From an uncultured Geobacteraceae bacterium (GTDB taxonomy: Bacteria; Desulfobacterota; Desulfuromonadia; Geobacterales; Pseudopelobacteraceae): 46,267 nucleotides of DNA. Positions 16,240 to 24,628 of this stretch are shown piece after piece (the stretch's first letter is position 1; every line of letters starts with the position of its first letter). A program made the position numbers and the translations under genes. Where the stretch lies: NCBI GenBank assembly GCA_903930585.1, contig CAIYZD010000123.1, positions 1 to 46,267 on the forward strand. Reading direction: 5' to 3'. The notes beneath the pieces were generated by a model. It was not told the origin of the DNA. It saw only the letters and a list, made by a program, of their open reading frames with translations, and did no database searches.

Positions 16240-17288
16240 ACCGGAAACTCCCTAATAATTGAATAAGTTGTGGTACGCTGTGCCGCACGGAACCCGGCGC
16301 CGTGTATCAGGGTGATCATCTCGTTTTGCGACATACTGAAACTGCATCCGGCCGCCGCTACTACATTTTCCTCAAGCATGGTGCCACCAAGGTCGTTAGC
16401 TCCGAAGAAGAGTGCGACTGAAGCCATTTTGGCGCCCTGCGTAACCCAGCTGGCTTGAATATTGGGGATATTATCCAAGACAATCCGCGACAACGCCAAC
16501 ACCTTTAAATAGTCAACTCCCGTTGCCGTTGTTCCGCCGAGTTCGGTATTACCCGGCTGGTACGTCCAGGGAATAAACGCCGTAAATGATCCTCCCTGGT
16601 CCTGGATCTCACGGACCCTGAAGAGGTGCTCGACAATATCTTCCGGTTTTTCCCTGCTGCCAAACATCATCGTGGCGGTTGTCGGCATGCCCAACTGCGC
16701 AGCTATCAGCATAACCTCCCGCCACTGTTTCCAGCCGATCTTTTTGGGAGAAATGGTTCCGCGTACTTCGTCTACCAGAATCTCGGCCCCTCCTCCCGGA
16801 ATCGAATCAAGGCCGGCATTCTTGAGACGCAGCAGTGTTTCATCAAGCGTAAGGGCCGAATTAGCCGCAATACATGACACTTCCGCCGGTGAGAGTGAAT
16901 GATTCCGAACTGTCGGAAACCGTTTTTTAATTTCCCCGAAGAGCTCTTCAAAAAACCCGATTTTCAGGTCGGGGTTGAGCCCTCCCTGCATCAGCAGTTG
17001 GGTGCCCCCCTGGGCTACAAGCTCAGCTATCTTTTCATATATCTGGCTGCAGGTCAAAACGTACGCATCCGGTGCATCCTTGCTCCGGTAAAAGGCGCAA
17101 AAAGAGCATTTCGAGTCACAGATATTCGTGTAGTTCACGTTGCGATCAACAACAAAAGTTACCACATTGCCCGGATGGAGACATCGCCGTATTTCGTCGG
17201 CACTCTTCCCAAGGGTGAGCAAATCGGCGTTGCGCAATAAGTCAAGAGCCGCTGCACGCACGATTCTATCGACACCGGGTGTCTTCAT
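16236..17288 (-). CDS. mqnC: Cyclic dehypoxanthinyl futalosine synthase MqnC (radical SAM)
   Basis: A 350-residue radical-SAM enzyme of the futalosine route to menaquinone, forming the spiro cyclic intermediate from dehypoxanthine futalosine. The cluster motif CDSKCSFC (CxxxCxxC) follows VDRNVNYTNI. Further signatures are LLMQGGLNPDLKI, SPAEVSCIAANS, IPGGGAEILVDEVR, TTATMMFG, FIPWTYQPGNTEL and GANDLGGTMLEENVV. Length and motif order fit MqnC better than MqnE. It overlaps the upstream thioesterase gene by 4 bases. Its presence indicates menaquinone-based respiration made without the classical Men pathway. Confidence 0.94.
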   Translation of the reverse strand: MKTPGVDRIVRAAALDLLRNADLLTLGKSADEIRRCLHPGNVVTFVVDRNVNYTNICDSKCSFCAFYRSKDAPDAYVLTCSQIYEKIAELVAQGGTQLLMQGGLNPDLKIGFFEELFGEIKKRFPTVRNHSLSPAEVSCIAANSALTLDETLLRLKNAGLDSIPGGGAEILVDEVRGTISPKKIGWKQWREVMLIAAQLGMPTTATMMFGSREKPEDIVEHLFRVREIQDQGGSFTAFIPWTYQPGNTELGGTTATGVDYLKVLALSRIVLDNIPNIQASWVTQGAKMASVALFFGANDLGGTMLEENVVAAAGCSFSMSQNEMITLIHGAGFRAAQRTTTYSIIREFPV

Positions 17289-17704
17289 TCAGCATTCTCC
17301 AATTCCGCTTCAAGCATCCGGCGAATGGCCAAGGGGATACGTTTGGCTTTCAAAGCAGGTCCTATACACGCGAGAGTGACAAATCCGTCAACCAACAGTT
17401 TTCCGTCGTTGTGCCGTACGATCTTCTGGCAAAGAGTCACGGATGACCCGCCAATTCGAACTGGGGTGGTTACAACGGAAAGAAGGTCATCATGAAAAGC
17501 CGGTGCTTTAAAATCAATTTCCAGCCGTACCACCGGAAAAACGAAACCATCACTGGCAAGTTGCGCAATAAAAAAATTACGACTGCGAAAGTATTCAGTT
17601 CTAGCCCGTTCCAGATATTTTATGTAATTGGCATGATACACGAAACCACCCGCATCGGTATCCTCATAATATATTCGAACGTCCATAGCTGTCGTATGCT
17701 CCAC
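17285..17704 (-). CDS. YbgC/FadM-like hotdog acyl-CoA thioesterase
   Basis: A 139-residue single hotdog-fold protein of the 4-hydroxybenzoyl-CoA thioesterase family. The active-site segment YYEDTDAGGFVYHANYIKYLERAR carries the catalytic Asp and helix-start Gly pattern. Known members hydrolyse acyl-CoAs or act with the Tol-Pal system; the substrate here cannot be told, and its coupling to mqnC by a 4-base overlap only indicates shared transcription. An ATG six codons inside (MDVRIYYED) is an alternative start. Confidence 0.88.
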   Translation of the reverse strand: MEHTTAMDVRIYYEDTDAGGFVYHANYIKYLERARTEYFRSRNFFIAQLASDGFVFPVVRLEIDFKAPAFHDDLLSVVTTPVRIGGSSVTLCQKIVRHNDGKLLVDGFVTLACIGPALKAKRIPLAIRRMLEAELENAE

Positions 17705-17852
17705 ATTTTCGCCTGGTATTTTTGTACGCGATGTTAAGGGGTTTACTTTAGTGCAGATTCAGTTCATCTGCAACCTATTCTCGGCACTCCGGGACTAAAA
17801 TCAATTTTTAAATGCTGATTCTCCCGTATTCAGCCTGTAGCAGTGGATCTTC

Positions 17853-17895
17853 AAAAAAGGAGGCTTGACTATCTCCAGGCGTCCCTTTGTGCCTC
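17853..17895 (-). terminator. Candidate terminator downstream of rsmG
   Basis: On the minus strand GAGGC (17895-17891) can pair with GCCTC (17864-17860), followed by CTTTTTT (17859-17853). The loop is long (26 bases) and could contain smaller pairings, and a perfect 10-base palindrome GAGACGTCTC lies nearby toward rsmG. This 230-base gap (17705-17934) otherwise holds no gene; in many relatives parA and parB follow rsmG at this point. Confidence 0.4.
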
Positions 17896-17934
17896 AGAGA
17901 CGATTTTTGAAACGAGACGTCTCCAGCCCTTATT

Positions 17935-18596
17935 TTATGCGGCTTTGCTCTGTTTCAGGAACGTCAGCACCCGATCCCCCATGTTTTGTGGCAATGTATA
18001 GCGATGTACCGACACAACCTCGAAGCCAACAGCGTTAACATGGTCGTCACTCGCCGCAATCTCCACATCTGCCTGATCCCCCTTCATGGCAATCAGCATT
18101 CCACCCTCTGCCAGGAGTGGTGCCGCCAGGGAAACAAATCGATCAAGCCGGGTAAAGGCACGTGACGTAATAACACTAAATGAGTGGAGATGTGTTTTAT
18201 GCAATTCTTCAACCCGTGCATGAATTGCCTCGATGTTCTTAAGATTCAGACTCCGGATAACATGACGCTGAAAATGTATTTTTTTGCCACGGCATCGACA
18301 GAGATCATCGGTATGTCAGACAGTACTATCTTAAGGGGAATTACGGGAAGTCCGGCCCCCGATCCTATATCAAGCAGGGTATCATCCGCTGCCAGAAAGG
18401 GAAAAACAGCGAGAGAATCGACGAAATGTTTTATCGCTATCTCGGCATCTTTTGTTATTGCAGTAAGATTGACCTTACTGTTCCATTTTTTAAGTTCGGC
18501 AGCATAACCTTCAAATAGCTCTATTTCTTGAGGCGTAAGTGCCCTCTTCATCACGTACGCTTCCCTGGCTACAATGTCTCCAAGTACGGAACGCAT
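17935..18596 (-). pseudogene. rsmG: 16S rRNA (guanine527-N7)-methyltransferase RsmG, frame broken by -1
   Basis: The first frame (18596-18246) encodes the N-terminal half, including LTPQEIELFEGYAAELKKWN and the SAM-binding LLDIGSGAGLPVIPLKI, then stops after 116 codons. The second frame continues with HFQRHVIRSLNLKNIEAI, then VITSRAFTRLDRFVSLAAPLL and the end, to 17935. The two join exactly at a run of seven A (minus strand, 18285-18279). Reading one base back there restores an uninterrupted 220-residue protein of normal family length. It could be a real -1 ribosomal or transcriptional slip, a true mutation, or a homopolymer sequencing error. The start ATG overlaps the mnmG stop (TAATG). RsmG methylates G527 of 16S rRNA, and its loss causes low-level streptomycin resistance in other bacteria. 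Confidence 0.85.
18279..18285 (-). promoter_or_regulatory. A-AAA-AAA slippery heptamer in rsmG
   Basis: In the rsmG reading frame the codons are GTG GCA AAA AAA TAC, so the last base of GCA plus two AAA codons form the classical X-XXY-YYZ heptamer A-AAA-AAA. A -1 slip here gives AKKIHFQRH, the family-like continuation, whereas the zero frame ends 10 codons later. No strong downstream pseudoknot or Shine-Dalgarno-like stimulator is obvious by eye. Confidence 0.5.
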
Positions 18597-20482
18597 TACT
18601 TAGCACTTCCCTTCCACGATGAAGATTTCAAGGCAATTGACAAAATTGAGATGGCCGCCGGCGTAACACCCGGAATCCGGGACGCCTGCCCAAGAGTATC
18701 AGGTCTGTTTTTCGAAAGCTTTTCTCGAACCTCGGTGGTCAGACTTTTCACCGCAGCATAATCAAGCGTTACGGGTATACGCGTCGTCTCCAGTTTTTTT
18801 GACTGTTCAACCTGTTCCAACTGACGGTCAATATACCCCTTGTATTTCGTCTGTATTTCAACCTGCTCGCGGATAACTGAAGATGTTTCACGTGAAACCG
18901 TGTCCAGTTCCGCAAGATCCGCATAACAGATTTCAGATCGTTTCAACAACTGCTCCAGCGTCGTCCCTTTTTGGATATCCTCAAGCCCATGCCGGGCAAG
19001 AACCTCAAGCTGCTCTTCAGTAAGTCGCAAACGGGTACGCGCAATACGATCAAGATCTTCCGTAATTCTATTTCGTTTTTCAATAAAATGCGAATACTCC
19101 TGATCTGTGACAAGCCCGAGTCGATACCCCGTTTCGCGTAAACGCAAATCGGCATTATCTTCACGTAACAGGAGGCGGTATTCCGCGCGCGATGTGAACA
19201 TGCGATACGGCTCTTTTGTACCGAGTGTCACCAGATCGTCAATCATCACGCCAATATATGCCAGGCTTCTATCAAGAACGAGCGGATCACGCCCCTGCGT
19301 ACGGAGCGCAGCATTTATACCGGCAATTAGTCCCTGCCCTGCCGCTTCTTCATAACCGGACGTGCCATTAATCTGACCGGCATGGTACAGGTTTTTGATC
19401 ATCTTCGTTTCAAGCGATGAATGCAACTGTATCGGATCGACGTAATCGTATTCAATGGCATAGGCCGGACGCATTATTTCAACCCGCTCCAACCCAACGA
19501 TGGAACGATAAAATGCAATCTGAATATCAATCGGCAGCGACGTCGACATGCCACTCGGATAAACTTCAATTGTGTCCAACCCTTCCGGTTCTATGAACGT
19601 CTGGTGACGATCCTTGTCGGGAAAACGGACCACTTTGTCTTCAATTGAAGGGCAGTACCGCGGGCCTATTCCTTCAATAACACCGGAATACAACGGAGAA
19701 CGATCAAGGCCGGTTCTGATTATATCATGCGAACGCTTGTTGGTGTAAGCGATGTGACAGGGCAATTGCGGCATCACGATACGTTCGGTTGAAAAAGAAA
19801 ACGGCTGCGGCGGATCGTCGCCAAACTGGGTCTCAAGCCTGGAAAAATCGATTGAACGGGAATCCAGCCGCGCCGGTGTACCGGTCTTGAGGCGTCCGAC
19901 CTGTAAACCAAGTGATTTGAGTTGATCTGACAGGCCGATTGATGGCTGATCTCCAGCCCGACCGCCGGGATAATTGTTGAGACCGATATGAATAAGTCCC
20001 CGCATGAACGTTCCAGTTGTAACGACAACCGTCTTCGAGAGGAATCTGATGCCGGACCGAAGTTCGACCCCGCGAAGTTCACTTCCTTCGAAATAGAGGG
20101 ATACCGCCTCCCCCTGTTTGAGATCAAGATCCTGCTGCTGTTCGAGAATTCGTTTCATCCTGAGACGATAAAGCTGCTTATCTGCCTGTGCACGGGTTGC
20201 CCTGACTGCCGGTCCTTTTTTCATATTCAGAATACGAAACTGGATTCCGGTAGCATCTATGTTCTTCGCCATCTCACCGCCGAGTGCATCTATTTCCCTA
20301 ACAAGATGCCCCTTTGCCAAGCCACCGATAGAAGGATTACAGGACATCAAAGCTATCGCATCAAGGTTGATCGTCAGCAACATCGTGCGACACCCCATCC
20401 GTGCGGCGGCCAGGGCTGCTTCACATCCGGCATGACCTGCCCCGATAACAATTACATCGTATTGTTGATCATATGTCATCAT
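18596..20482 (-). CDS. mnmG: tRNA uridine-5-carboxymethylaminomethyl modification enzyme MnmG
   Basis: A 628-residue FAD-dependent enzyme that, with MnmE, installs cmnm5 at wobble U34 of certain tRNAs. Seen: the FAD-binding VIGAGHAGCEAALAAARMG, CNPSIGGLAKGHLVREIDALGG, GRLKTGTPARLD, the NGTSGYEEAAGQG motif, and the C-terminal helical MnmE-binding region ending PGVTPAAISILSIAL. A near-perfect parS sequence is embedded in the codons for VSRET (18884-18899). It is 40 bases from mnmE, with a perfect parS in that gap, and its stop overlaps the rsmG start. Confidence 0.97.
   Translation of the reverse strand: MMTYDQQYDVIVIGAGHAGCEAALAAARMGCRTMLLTINLDAIALMSCNPSIGGLAKGHLVREIDALGGEMAKNIDATGIQFRILNMKKGPAVRATRAQADKQLYRLRMKRILEQQQDLDLKQGEAVSLYFEGSELRGVELRSGIRFLSKTVVVTTGTFMRGLIHIGLNNYPGGRAGDQPSIGLSDQLKSLGLQVGRLKTGTPARLDSRSIDFSRLETQFGDDPPQPFSFSTERIVMPQLPCHIAYTNKRSHDIIRTGLDRSPLYSGVIEGIGPRYCPSIEDKVVRFPDKDRHQTFIEPEGLDTIEVYPSGMSTSLPIDIQIAFYRSIVGLERVEIMRPAYAIEYDYVDPIQLHSSLETKMIKNLYHAGQINGTSGYEEAAGQGLIAGINAALRTQGRDPLVLDRSLAYIGVMIDDLVTLGTKEPYRMFTSRAEYRLLLREDNADLRLRETGYRLGLVTDQEYSHFIEKRNRITEDLDRIARTRLRLTEEQLEVLARHGLEDIQKGTTLEQLLKRSEICYADLAELDTVSRETSSVIREQVEIQTKYKGYIDRQLEQVEQSKKLETTRIPVTLDYAAVKSLTTEVREKLSKNRPDTLGQASRIPGVTPAAISILSIALKSSSWKGSAK
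18884..18899. promoter_or_regulatory. parS: parS-like ParB-binding site inside mnmG
   Basis: TGTTTCACGTGAAACC matches the 16-base parS consensus TGTTTCACGTGAAACA at 15 positions; only the last base differs, and the palindromic core TTTCACGTGAAA is intact. It is read through as VSRET in MnmG. Sites at this location near oriC are known from other bacteria. ParB would load here and spread to organise origin segregation. Confidence 0.8.
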
Positions 20483-20500
20483 ATGCGTTGTCCATTGATA

Positions 20501-20516
20501 TGTTTCACGTGAAACA
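20501..20516. promoter_or_regulatory. parS: Perfect parS centromere site between mnmE and mnmG
   Basis: TGTTTCACGTGAAACA is the exact 16-base consensus palindrome bound by chromosomal ParB. It lies in the 39-base gap between the mnmE stop and the mnmG start, about 5.5 kb from the probable oriC and 1.6 kb from the second site. Neither parA nor parB is in this window, although they commonly follow rsmG. Confidence 0.93.
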
Positions 20517-20521
20517 TGGCA

Positions 20522-21889
20522 TTATTTACCAATGCAGAATGAAGAAAAAATCAGGTCAAGAACTTCATCCGTGGCGGTCTGACCGGTAACAGCCCCGACA
20601 GCCTGAAGCGCACCCCGCAAGTCCAACGCCAGCAGTTCCAGATTACGATCCCGAAGCCCGTCAGAAAATTGTATCAACTGTTGTTCGGCACTTGACAGCG
20701 CATCACGGTGACGAGCCCGTGATAGAGCCACAAATTCGCGCGAATCTGGAGTTGAGGAATGGAGAAACTGCGTACAAACCTTTTTCTTGAGCTGTTCGAT
20801 TCCACTTCCCGTAAGCGCGGCAATTTTGATCAGGGCCACAAAACGATCTTCATCCGGCAGGACAAGACGCTGGGCAAGATCCGTCTTGTTAAGCACCGCT
20901 ATGGCGGTGCAACCTGAAAGAGCATCAAGTATCAACTGATCTTCCTGGCTAAATTCACACGAGGCATCAAAAACAGCGAGAACAAGATCTGCGAGCGGTA
21001 TCTTTTCGAGAGCCCTGCTGATTCCCTCCTGCTCCACCAGGTCATCGGTATGGCGAATACCTGCCGTATCAAGTAAACGGATCGCCAGCCCGTCAAACAT
21101 AACGGTTTCTTCTATAATGTCGCGAGTCGTGCCGGGTATATGGGTTACAATCGCACGATTTTCATTCAGCAACCGATTAAGCAGACTAGACTTTCCGGCA
21201 TTCGGTTTGCCGACAATCAGAACGGAGATGCCATCCCGCATGATCCGAGCCTCTTCAAACGTTGAGAGCAGTTCGGCAATCATGTTCCGGGCGCTCCCGA
21301 CTGAATCAAGAATAGCCGTGACATCCGTAGCACCGATATCGTCGTCAGGAAAGTCGATATACGCCTCAACCAACGCAAGCGCCTGAAGCAGAAACACGCG
21401 AACTTCGCCGATACGAATAGAAAGAACTCCTTCGCGCTGTCTTTGGGCCAGTTGCAACGCAGCCCCGCTCTTTGATGCGATGATATCCATTACCGCTTCG
21501 GCCTGGATCAGGTCAATACGTCCGTTTAAGAACGCGCGCCGGGTAAATTCGCCGGGCTCGGCAAGTCTGACATCGCACCTTAAAACCAGCGCCAACACGC
21601 TTTCGACAACCAGCCATCCGCCGTGACAATGCAATTCGAGAACATCTTCGCGCGTATATGATCTGGGTGCGCGCATATACACCGCCATAGCTTCATCAAC
21701 TTTCTCACCGGTTTCCGGATCGATGATAGTGCCAAAAGAAAAACGGTGGCTCACAAGGCCACCGTTATATACCGGCTTAAAAACAGTATGTCCGACAGCA
21801 GCCGCCTTATCACCACTCACACGGATTATTCCGATTCCACCGTTACCGGGAGGGGTGCTGACAGCCGCAATTGTGTCACGAATATACAT
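20522..21889 (-). CDS. mnmE: tRNA modification GTPase MnmE
   Basis: A 455-residue GTPase partner of MnmG. It has the N-terminal formyl-THF-binding domain ([36 protein letters not shown]). The G domain has G1 [14 protein letters not shown] (about residue 229), G2 IPGTTRD, G3 DTAGIR and G4 NKTD. The invariant C-terminal end is FCIGK with the catalytic Cys. Length is normal. It lies 23 bases downstream of yidC in the conserved rpmH-rnpA-yidD-yidC-mnmE series. Confidence 0.98.
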   Translation of the reverse strand: MYIRDTIAAVSTPPGNGGIGIIRVSGDKAAAVGHTVFKPVYNGGLVSHRFSFGTIIDPETGEKVDEAMAVYMRAPRSYTREDVLELHCHGGWLVVESVLALVLRCDVRLAEPGEFTRRAFLNGRIDLIQAEAVMDIIASKSGAALQLAQRQREGVLSIRIGEVRVFLLQALALVEAYIDFPDDDIGATDVTAILDSVGSARNMIAELLSTFEEARIMRDGISVLIVGKPNAGKSSLLNRLLNENRAIVTHIPGTTRDIIEETVMFDGLAIRLLDTAGIRHTDDLVEQEGISRALEKIPLADLVLAVFDASCEFSQEDQLILDALSGCTAIAVLNKTDLAQRLVLPDEDRFVALIKIAALTGSGIEQLKKKVCTQFLHSSTPDSREFVALSRARHRDALSSAEQQLIQFSDGLRDRNLELLALDLRGALQAVGAVTGQTATDEVLDLIFSSFCIGK

Positions 21890-21912
21890 ACATTTATACT
21901 CCGGAATGCCGA

Positions 21913-23520
21913 CTAATCTTTAACCAGTTTGTTTATGTACATCTGCTGGCTGATAGTCAACACGTTATTGACGAGCCAGTACAGTACCAGTCCGGAAGGA
22001 AAGCTGAGAAACATAAACGTAAATACAACCGGCAACGCCAGCATCATCTTTTGCTGCATTGGATCCATGTTGGACGGTGTCATTTTTTGCTGGAAAAACA
22101 TCGTAATACCCATAATAACCGGCGTTACGTAGTAGGGATCCTTATCGGCAAGATCGGTAACCCAAAAGAAGAACGGGGCATGCCGAAGCTCAATTGAAAA
22201 CATCAAAGATTTGTAGAGAGCGAAGAATACCGGTATCTGAACAACCATCGGAAGACAGCCACCCATCGGATTAACTTTGTGTTCGCGATATAACTCCATG
22301 ACCGCCTTGTTCATGGCGTCACGGTCATCTTTATACTTTTCCCTCAATTTAGCCATTTCGGGCTGAATTTTCTGCATCCCCTTCATTGACTTGTAACTCT
22401 TGTGGGTCAGCGGGAAAAAGAGTGCCTTGAGAATAATCGTGATGATTATGATCGCTATTCCGTAGTTGCCGACATAGCGGTAAAAGAATTTCAGTGTATA
22501 GAGAAGCGGCTTGGCAATAACCGTAAACCAGCCAAGATCCAGGGACTGTTCCAATGAATTGCCCTGCGCTTTAAGTACATCGATATCTTTAGGGCCGACA
22601 AACAGGCGGTATTCAGAGGTAACGGACTGCCCCGGATTGACCGTAAACTGGGGGGATGAGACCGTTGACTCCAAAAAACCGGCGCCATTCTTTTTTAGCT
22701 CTACAGAGGCAATGCTGCTTTTCTCGCTTAGAATCGCACTCAGAAAATACTTGTCGGCAAACCCTGCCCACAAAATAGTCTTGTCGTACCGTTTTGAAGC
22801 GGAGGCTACGTCTTTCATTTTATTAGATTGAAGACTATTGTCGGAAAAGAGATATGATCCGGCCGTATCAAAGCGATTATTCTTAACTTTCGGTTCTGCC
22901 GGATAGGTCATTACGTGTTGAATGGCGCCGACCAAAGAAGCAGCTGAGTTATTAAAGAGCTGTGTTTCCAGCTTGATGCCATACTCACCGGAAGTGAACG
23001 TATAAATTTTACGAACCGTAAATCCCTGTCCGGAAATATAGTTGAATGTGAGTTGCCTGGATCCGCTTTTGTCAATAGTTAGTACGTCGGAATCGGTACT
23101 GAACAGCGTGTTGTCGGGAAGATTAAGGCCGGTAGCCCTTGTTGAAAACAAATATATATTCGGGTCGGCATCATTTCCCAAGGAAACGTTTATTGCTGCA
23201 GGTGCATTTTCTTCGCGGTATTTTTTGAGTGTCAAACTTTTGAGGCTCGCTCCGCGTGAAGAAAACACCGCCGTATAAAGATCCGTATTGACACTGACAT
23301 CCTTTTGCGGTGCATTTGCAACAGGGGATTGCCCCGTAACAGGCGCACCGTTCTGCTGCACAGTTGTTTGTGGCGCAGCCGCAGCCGGATTATGTACCTC
23401 TGAAGATGCACTTTGCGGGACAGAAGGCTCAACTTTATGTTTATCCGGACCAAACATCATGGAAAACAGATAAAAAACAGCAATTGAAAGACCTACAGCT
23501 ATAAAAGCACGCTTTTCCAT
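21913..23520 (-). CDS. yidC: Membrane protein insertase YidC
   Basis: A 535-residue Gram-negative-type insertase that places proteins into the inner membrane, alone or with SecYEG. The start is ATG 23520 ([19 protein letters not shown]) because AGGAG precedes it at proper spacing; the longer frame to 23592 would run into yidD. It has the first transmembrane helix, a Thr/Ser/Ala-rich linker, the large periplasmic P1 domain, then the conserved core ([35 protein letters not shown] with the hydrophilic-groove Lys region, [37 protein letters not shown]). It ends in INKLVKD. Confidence 0.97.
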   Translation of the reverse strand: MEKRAFIAVGLSIAVFYLFSMMFGPDKHKVEPSVPQSASSEVHNPAAAAPQTTVQQNGAPVTGQSPVANAPQKDVSVNTDLYTAVFSSRGASLKSLTLKKYREENAPAAINVSLGNDADPNIYLFSTRATGLNLPDNTLFSTDSDVLTIDKSGSRQLTFNYISGQGFTVRKIYTFTSGEYGIKLETQLFNNSAASLVGAIQHVMTYPAEPKVKNNRFDTAGSYLFSDNSLQSNKMKDVASASKRYDKTILWAGFADKYFLSAILSEKSSIASVELKKNGAGFLESTVSSPQFTVNPGQSVTSEYRLFVGPKDIDVLKAQGNSLEQSLDLGWFTVIAKPLLYTLKFFYRYVGNYGIAIIIITIILKALFFPLTHKSYKSMKGMQKIQPEMAKLREKYKDDRDAMNKAVMELYREHKVNPMGGCLPMVVQIPVFFALYKSLMFSIELRHAPFFFWVTDLADKDPYYVTPVIMGITMFFQQKMTPSNMDPMQQKMMLALPVVFTFMFLSFPSGLVLYWLVNNVLTISQQMYINKLVKD

Positions 23521-23549
23521 CAGGGCTCCTAATAAATTATATCTCTGTG

Positions 23550-23762
23550 TTAGGGTACCGGATCGTAACCGCCCGGATGAAACGGATGACACTTACATAT
23601 TCTGAGAAAGGTAAGCAACATACCCCTGGCAACACCATACCGAATTAATGACTCACGGGAATAATCGGAACAGGAGGGATAAAAGCGACAGGTCTGTGGA
23701 AGAAGCGGCGAAATCATCTTCTGGTAAAACCTGATTACAAGGAGGATACAGCTTTTTGACAT
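23550..23762 (-). CDS. yidD: Membrane protein insertion efficiency factor YidD
   Basis: A 70-residue YidD-family protein with the conserved pattern [25 protein letters not shown] and [13 protein letters not shown]. It helps insertion of YidC substrates and has an amphipathic N-terminal helix. It overlaps the end of rnpA by 28 bases and lies 29 bases before yidC. Confidence 0.96.
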   Translation of the reverse strand: MSKSCILLVIRFYQKMISPLLPQTCRFYPSCSDYSRESLIRYGVARGMLLTFLRICKCHPFHPGGYDPVP

Positions 23763-24115
23763 GGGTTTATGCCTATAAACCGAAAAGCTTTATGGAGTTC
23801 CCGCACAACATCGGAATACGTCATTTGAGCCGATTCTCGTCGGGCTACGACATTTATATCCACGGCTGCCAACCCGAAACGATTATGCCGGAAGAACTCT
23901 CTCAGATATCGTTTAACCCGGTTACGAACAACCGCGCAACCGATTTTCTTACTTGCCGTAATACCTAAACGAACCGTCTGAAGGTTGTTCTCACGCCACA
24001 CAACAAGAAAACCACGCACAGTTGTTTTTTGTTGTGCGGAAGCGAGCCGAAGAAATTCAGCTCGCTTCCGCAACCGTGCAGTTTTTGGAAAAGTGGCCGC
24101 AGTGTCAACAATCAC
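23735..24115 (-). CDS. rnpA: Ribonuclease P protein component
   Basis: A 126-residue protein subunit of RNase P, which helps the catalytic RNA mature tRNA 5' ends. Seen: [13 protein letters not shown] near the start, [27 protein letters not shown] (the RNR signature) and DINVVARR. The frame begins with GTG 15 bases after the rpmH stop; start choice is uncertain because no clear ribosome binding site is visible. The C-terminal end overlaps yidD. Confidence 0.95.
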   Translation of the reverse strand: MIVDTAATFPKTARLRKRAEFLRLASAQQKTTVRGFLVVWRENNLQTVRLGITASKKIGCAVVRNRVKRYLREFFRHNRFGLAAVDINVVARRESAQMTYSDVVRELHKAFRFIGINPCQKAVSSL

Positions 24116-24129
24116 GCAAGAATGCAGAT

Positions 24130-24279
24130 TTATTTGGTTGCGATTCTGACAGAAAGGCTTTTACGCCCTTTTGCTCTTCTACGTTTAATCACCAGCCGAC
24201 CATTCTTTGTAGCCATTCTGACCAGAAAACCGTGGGTACGCTTGCGTGAAGTGTTACTTGGCTGATAGGTTCTTTTCAT
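24130..24279 (-). CDS. rpmH: 50S ribosomal protein L34
   Basis: A 49-residue highly basic protein reading [18 protein letters not shown], then [20 protein letters not shown] and ending LSVRIATK. This is bacterial L34 (slightly longer at its C-terminus than the 44-46-residue forms). The ATG is preceded by GAGGT at proper spacing, and a good sigma-70 promoter lies 42 bases upstream. It is the first gene of the leftward origin-flanking operon. Confidence 0.98.
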   Translation of the reverse strand: MKRTYQPSNTSRKRTHGFLVRMATKNGRLVIKRRRAKGRKSLSVRIATK

Positions 24280-24320
24280 CTCGATTTACCTCTACGTAAT
24301 TATTTTTCAGGAAATGGGTT

Positions 24321-24348
24321 ATTAAACACAACTTGATGCTCATGTCAA
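24321..24348 (-). promoter_or_regulatory. Sigma-70-type promoter of the rpmH operon
   Basis: On the minus strand a perfect TTGACA (24348-24343) is 16 bases from TTTAAT (24326-24321, 5 of 6 to consensus), about 42 bases from the rpmH ATG. The spacer and -35 contain a CTTGA/TCAAG inverted repeat. This fits the expected strong ribosomal-protein promoter. Confidence 0.65.
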
Positions 24349-24491
24349 GTTTTATATTATATCCGCAACCGGAACAATTACCATTGATTTGCCTTGAAAA
24401 AGAGGGTTGGCTCTGCTATTCTCCAGAACCCTCAACAGGCGTAATTTTATCGAAAGTATGCTTTAACATATCGTTATTGCATTAAAAATAG

Positions 24492-24523
24492 TTTTCCACA
24501 GCTGTTAACAAGAGTGTTGATAA
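24492..24523. promoter_or_regulatory. Two DnaA-box-like sites upstream of dnaA
   Basis: TTTTCCACA (24492-24500) and, in the opposite orientation, TGTTGATAA (24515-24523) each differ from the DnaA box TTATCCACA by one base. The second overlaps a TTGATA (24517-24522) that could be the dnaA -35 element, with TTTTAT or TTTATA about 17-18 bases further on. This arrangement suggests DnaA autorepression. The remaining part of the 24280-24628 gap is AT-rich with no other gene seen. Confidence 0.5.
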
Positions 24524-24628
24524 CTTTTTTATATGTCTGTTTTATATACCATAAATACACTTTCTCCTGTAGTATTACACGCCGCATTTGATGTTACTAC
24601 CCAATACTATCATGATTGTGATTTCTCG

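Noticed and set aside
24533-24628. 96-base 5' extension of dnaA
   Set aside because: Not similar to DnaA N-termini and overlapping the candidate promoter; the start at 24629 fits better.
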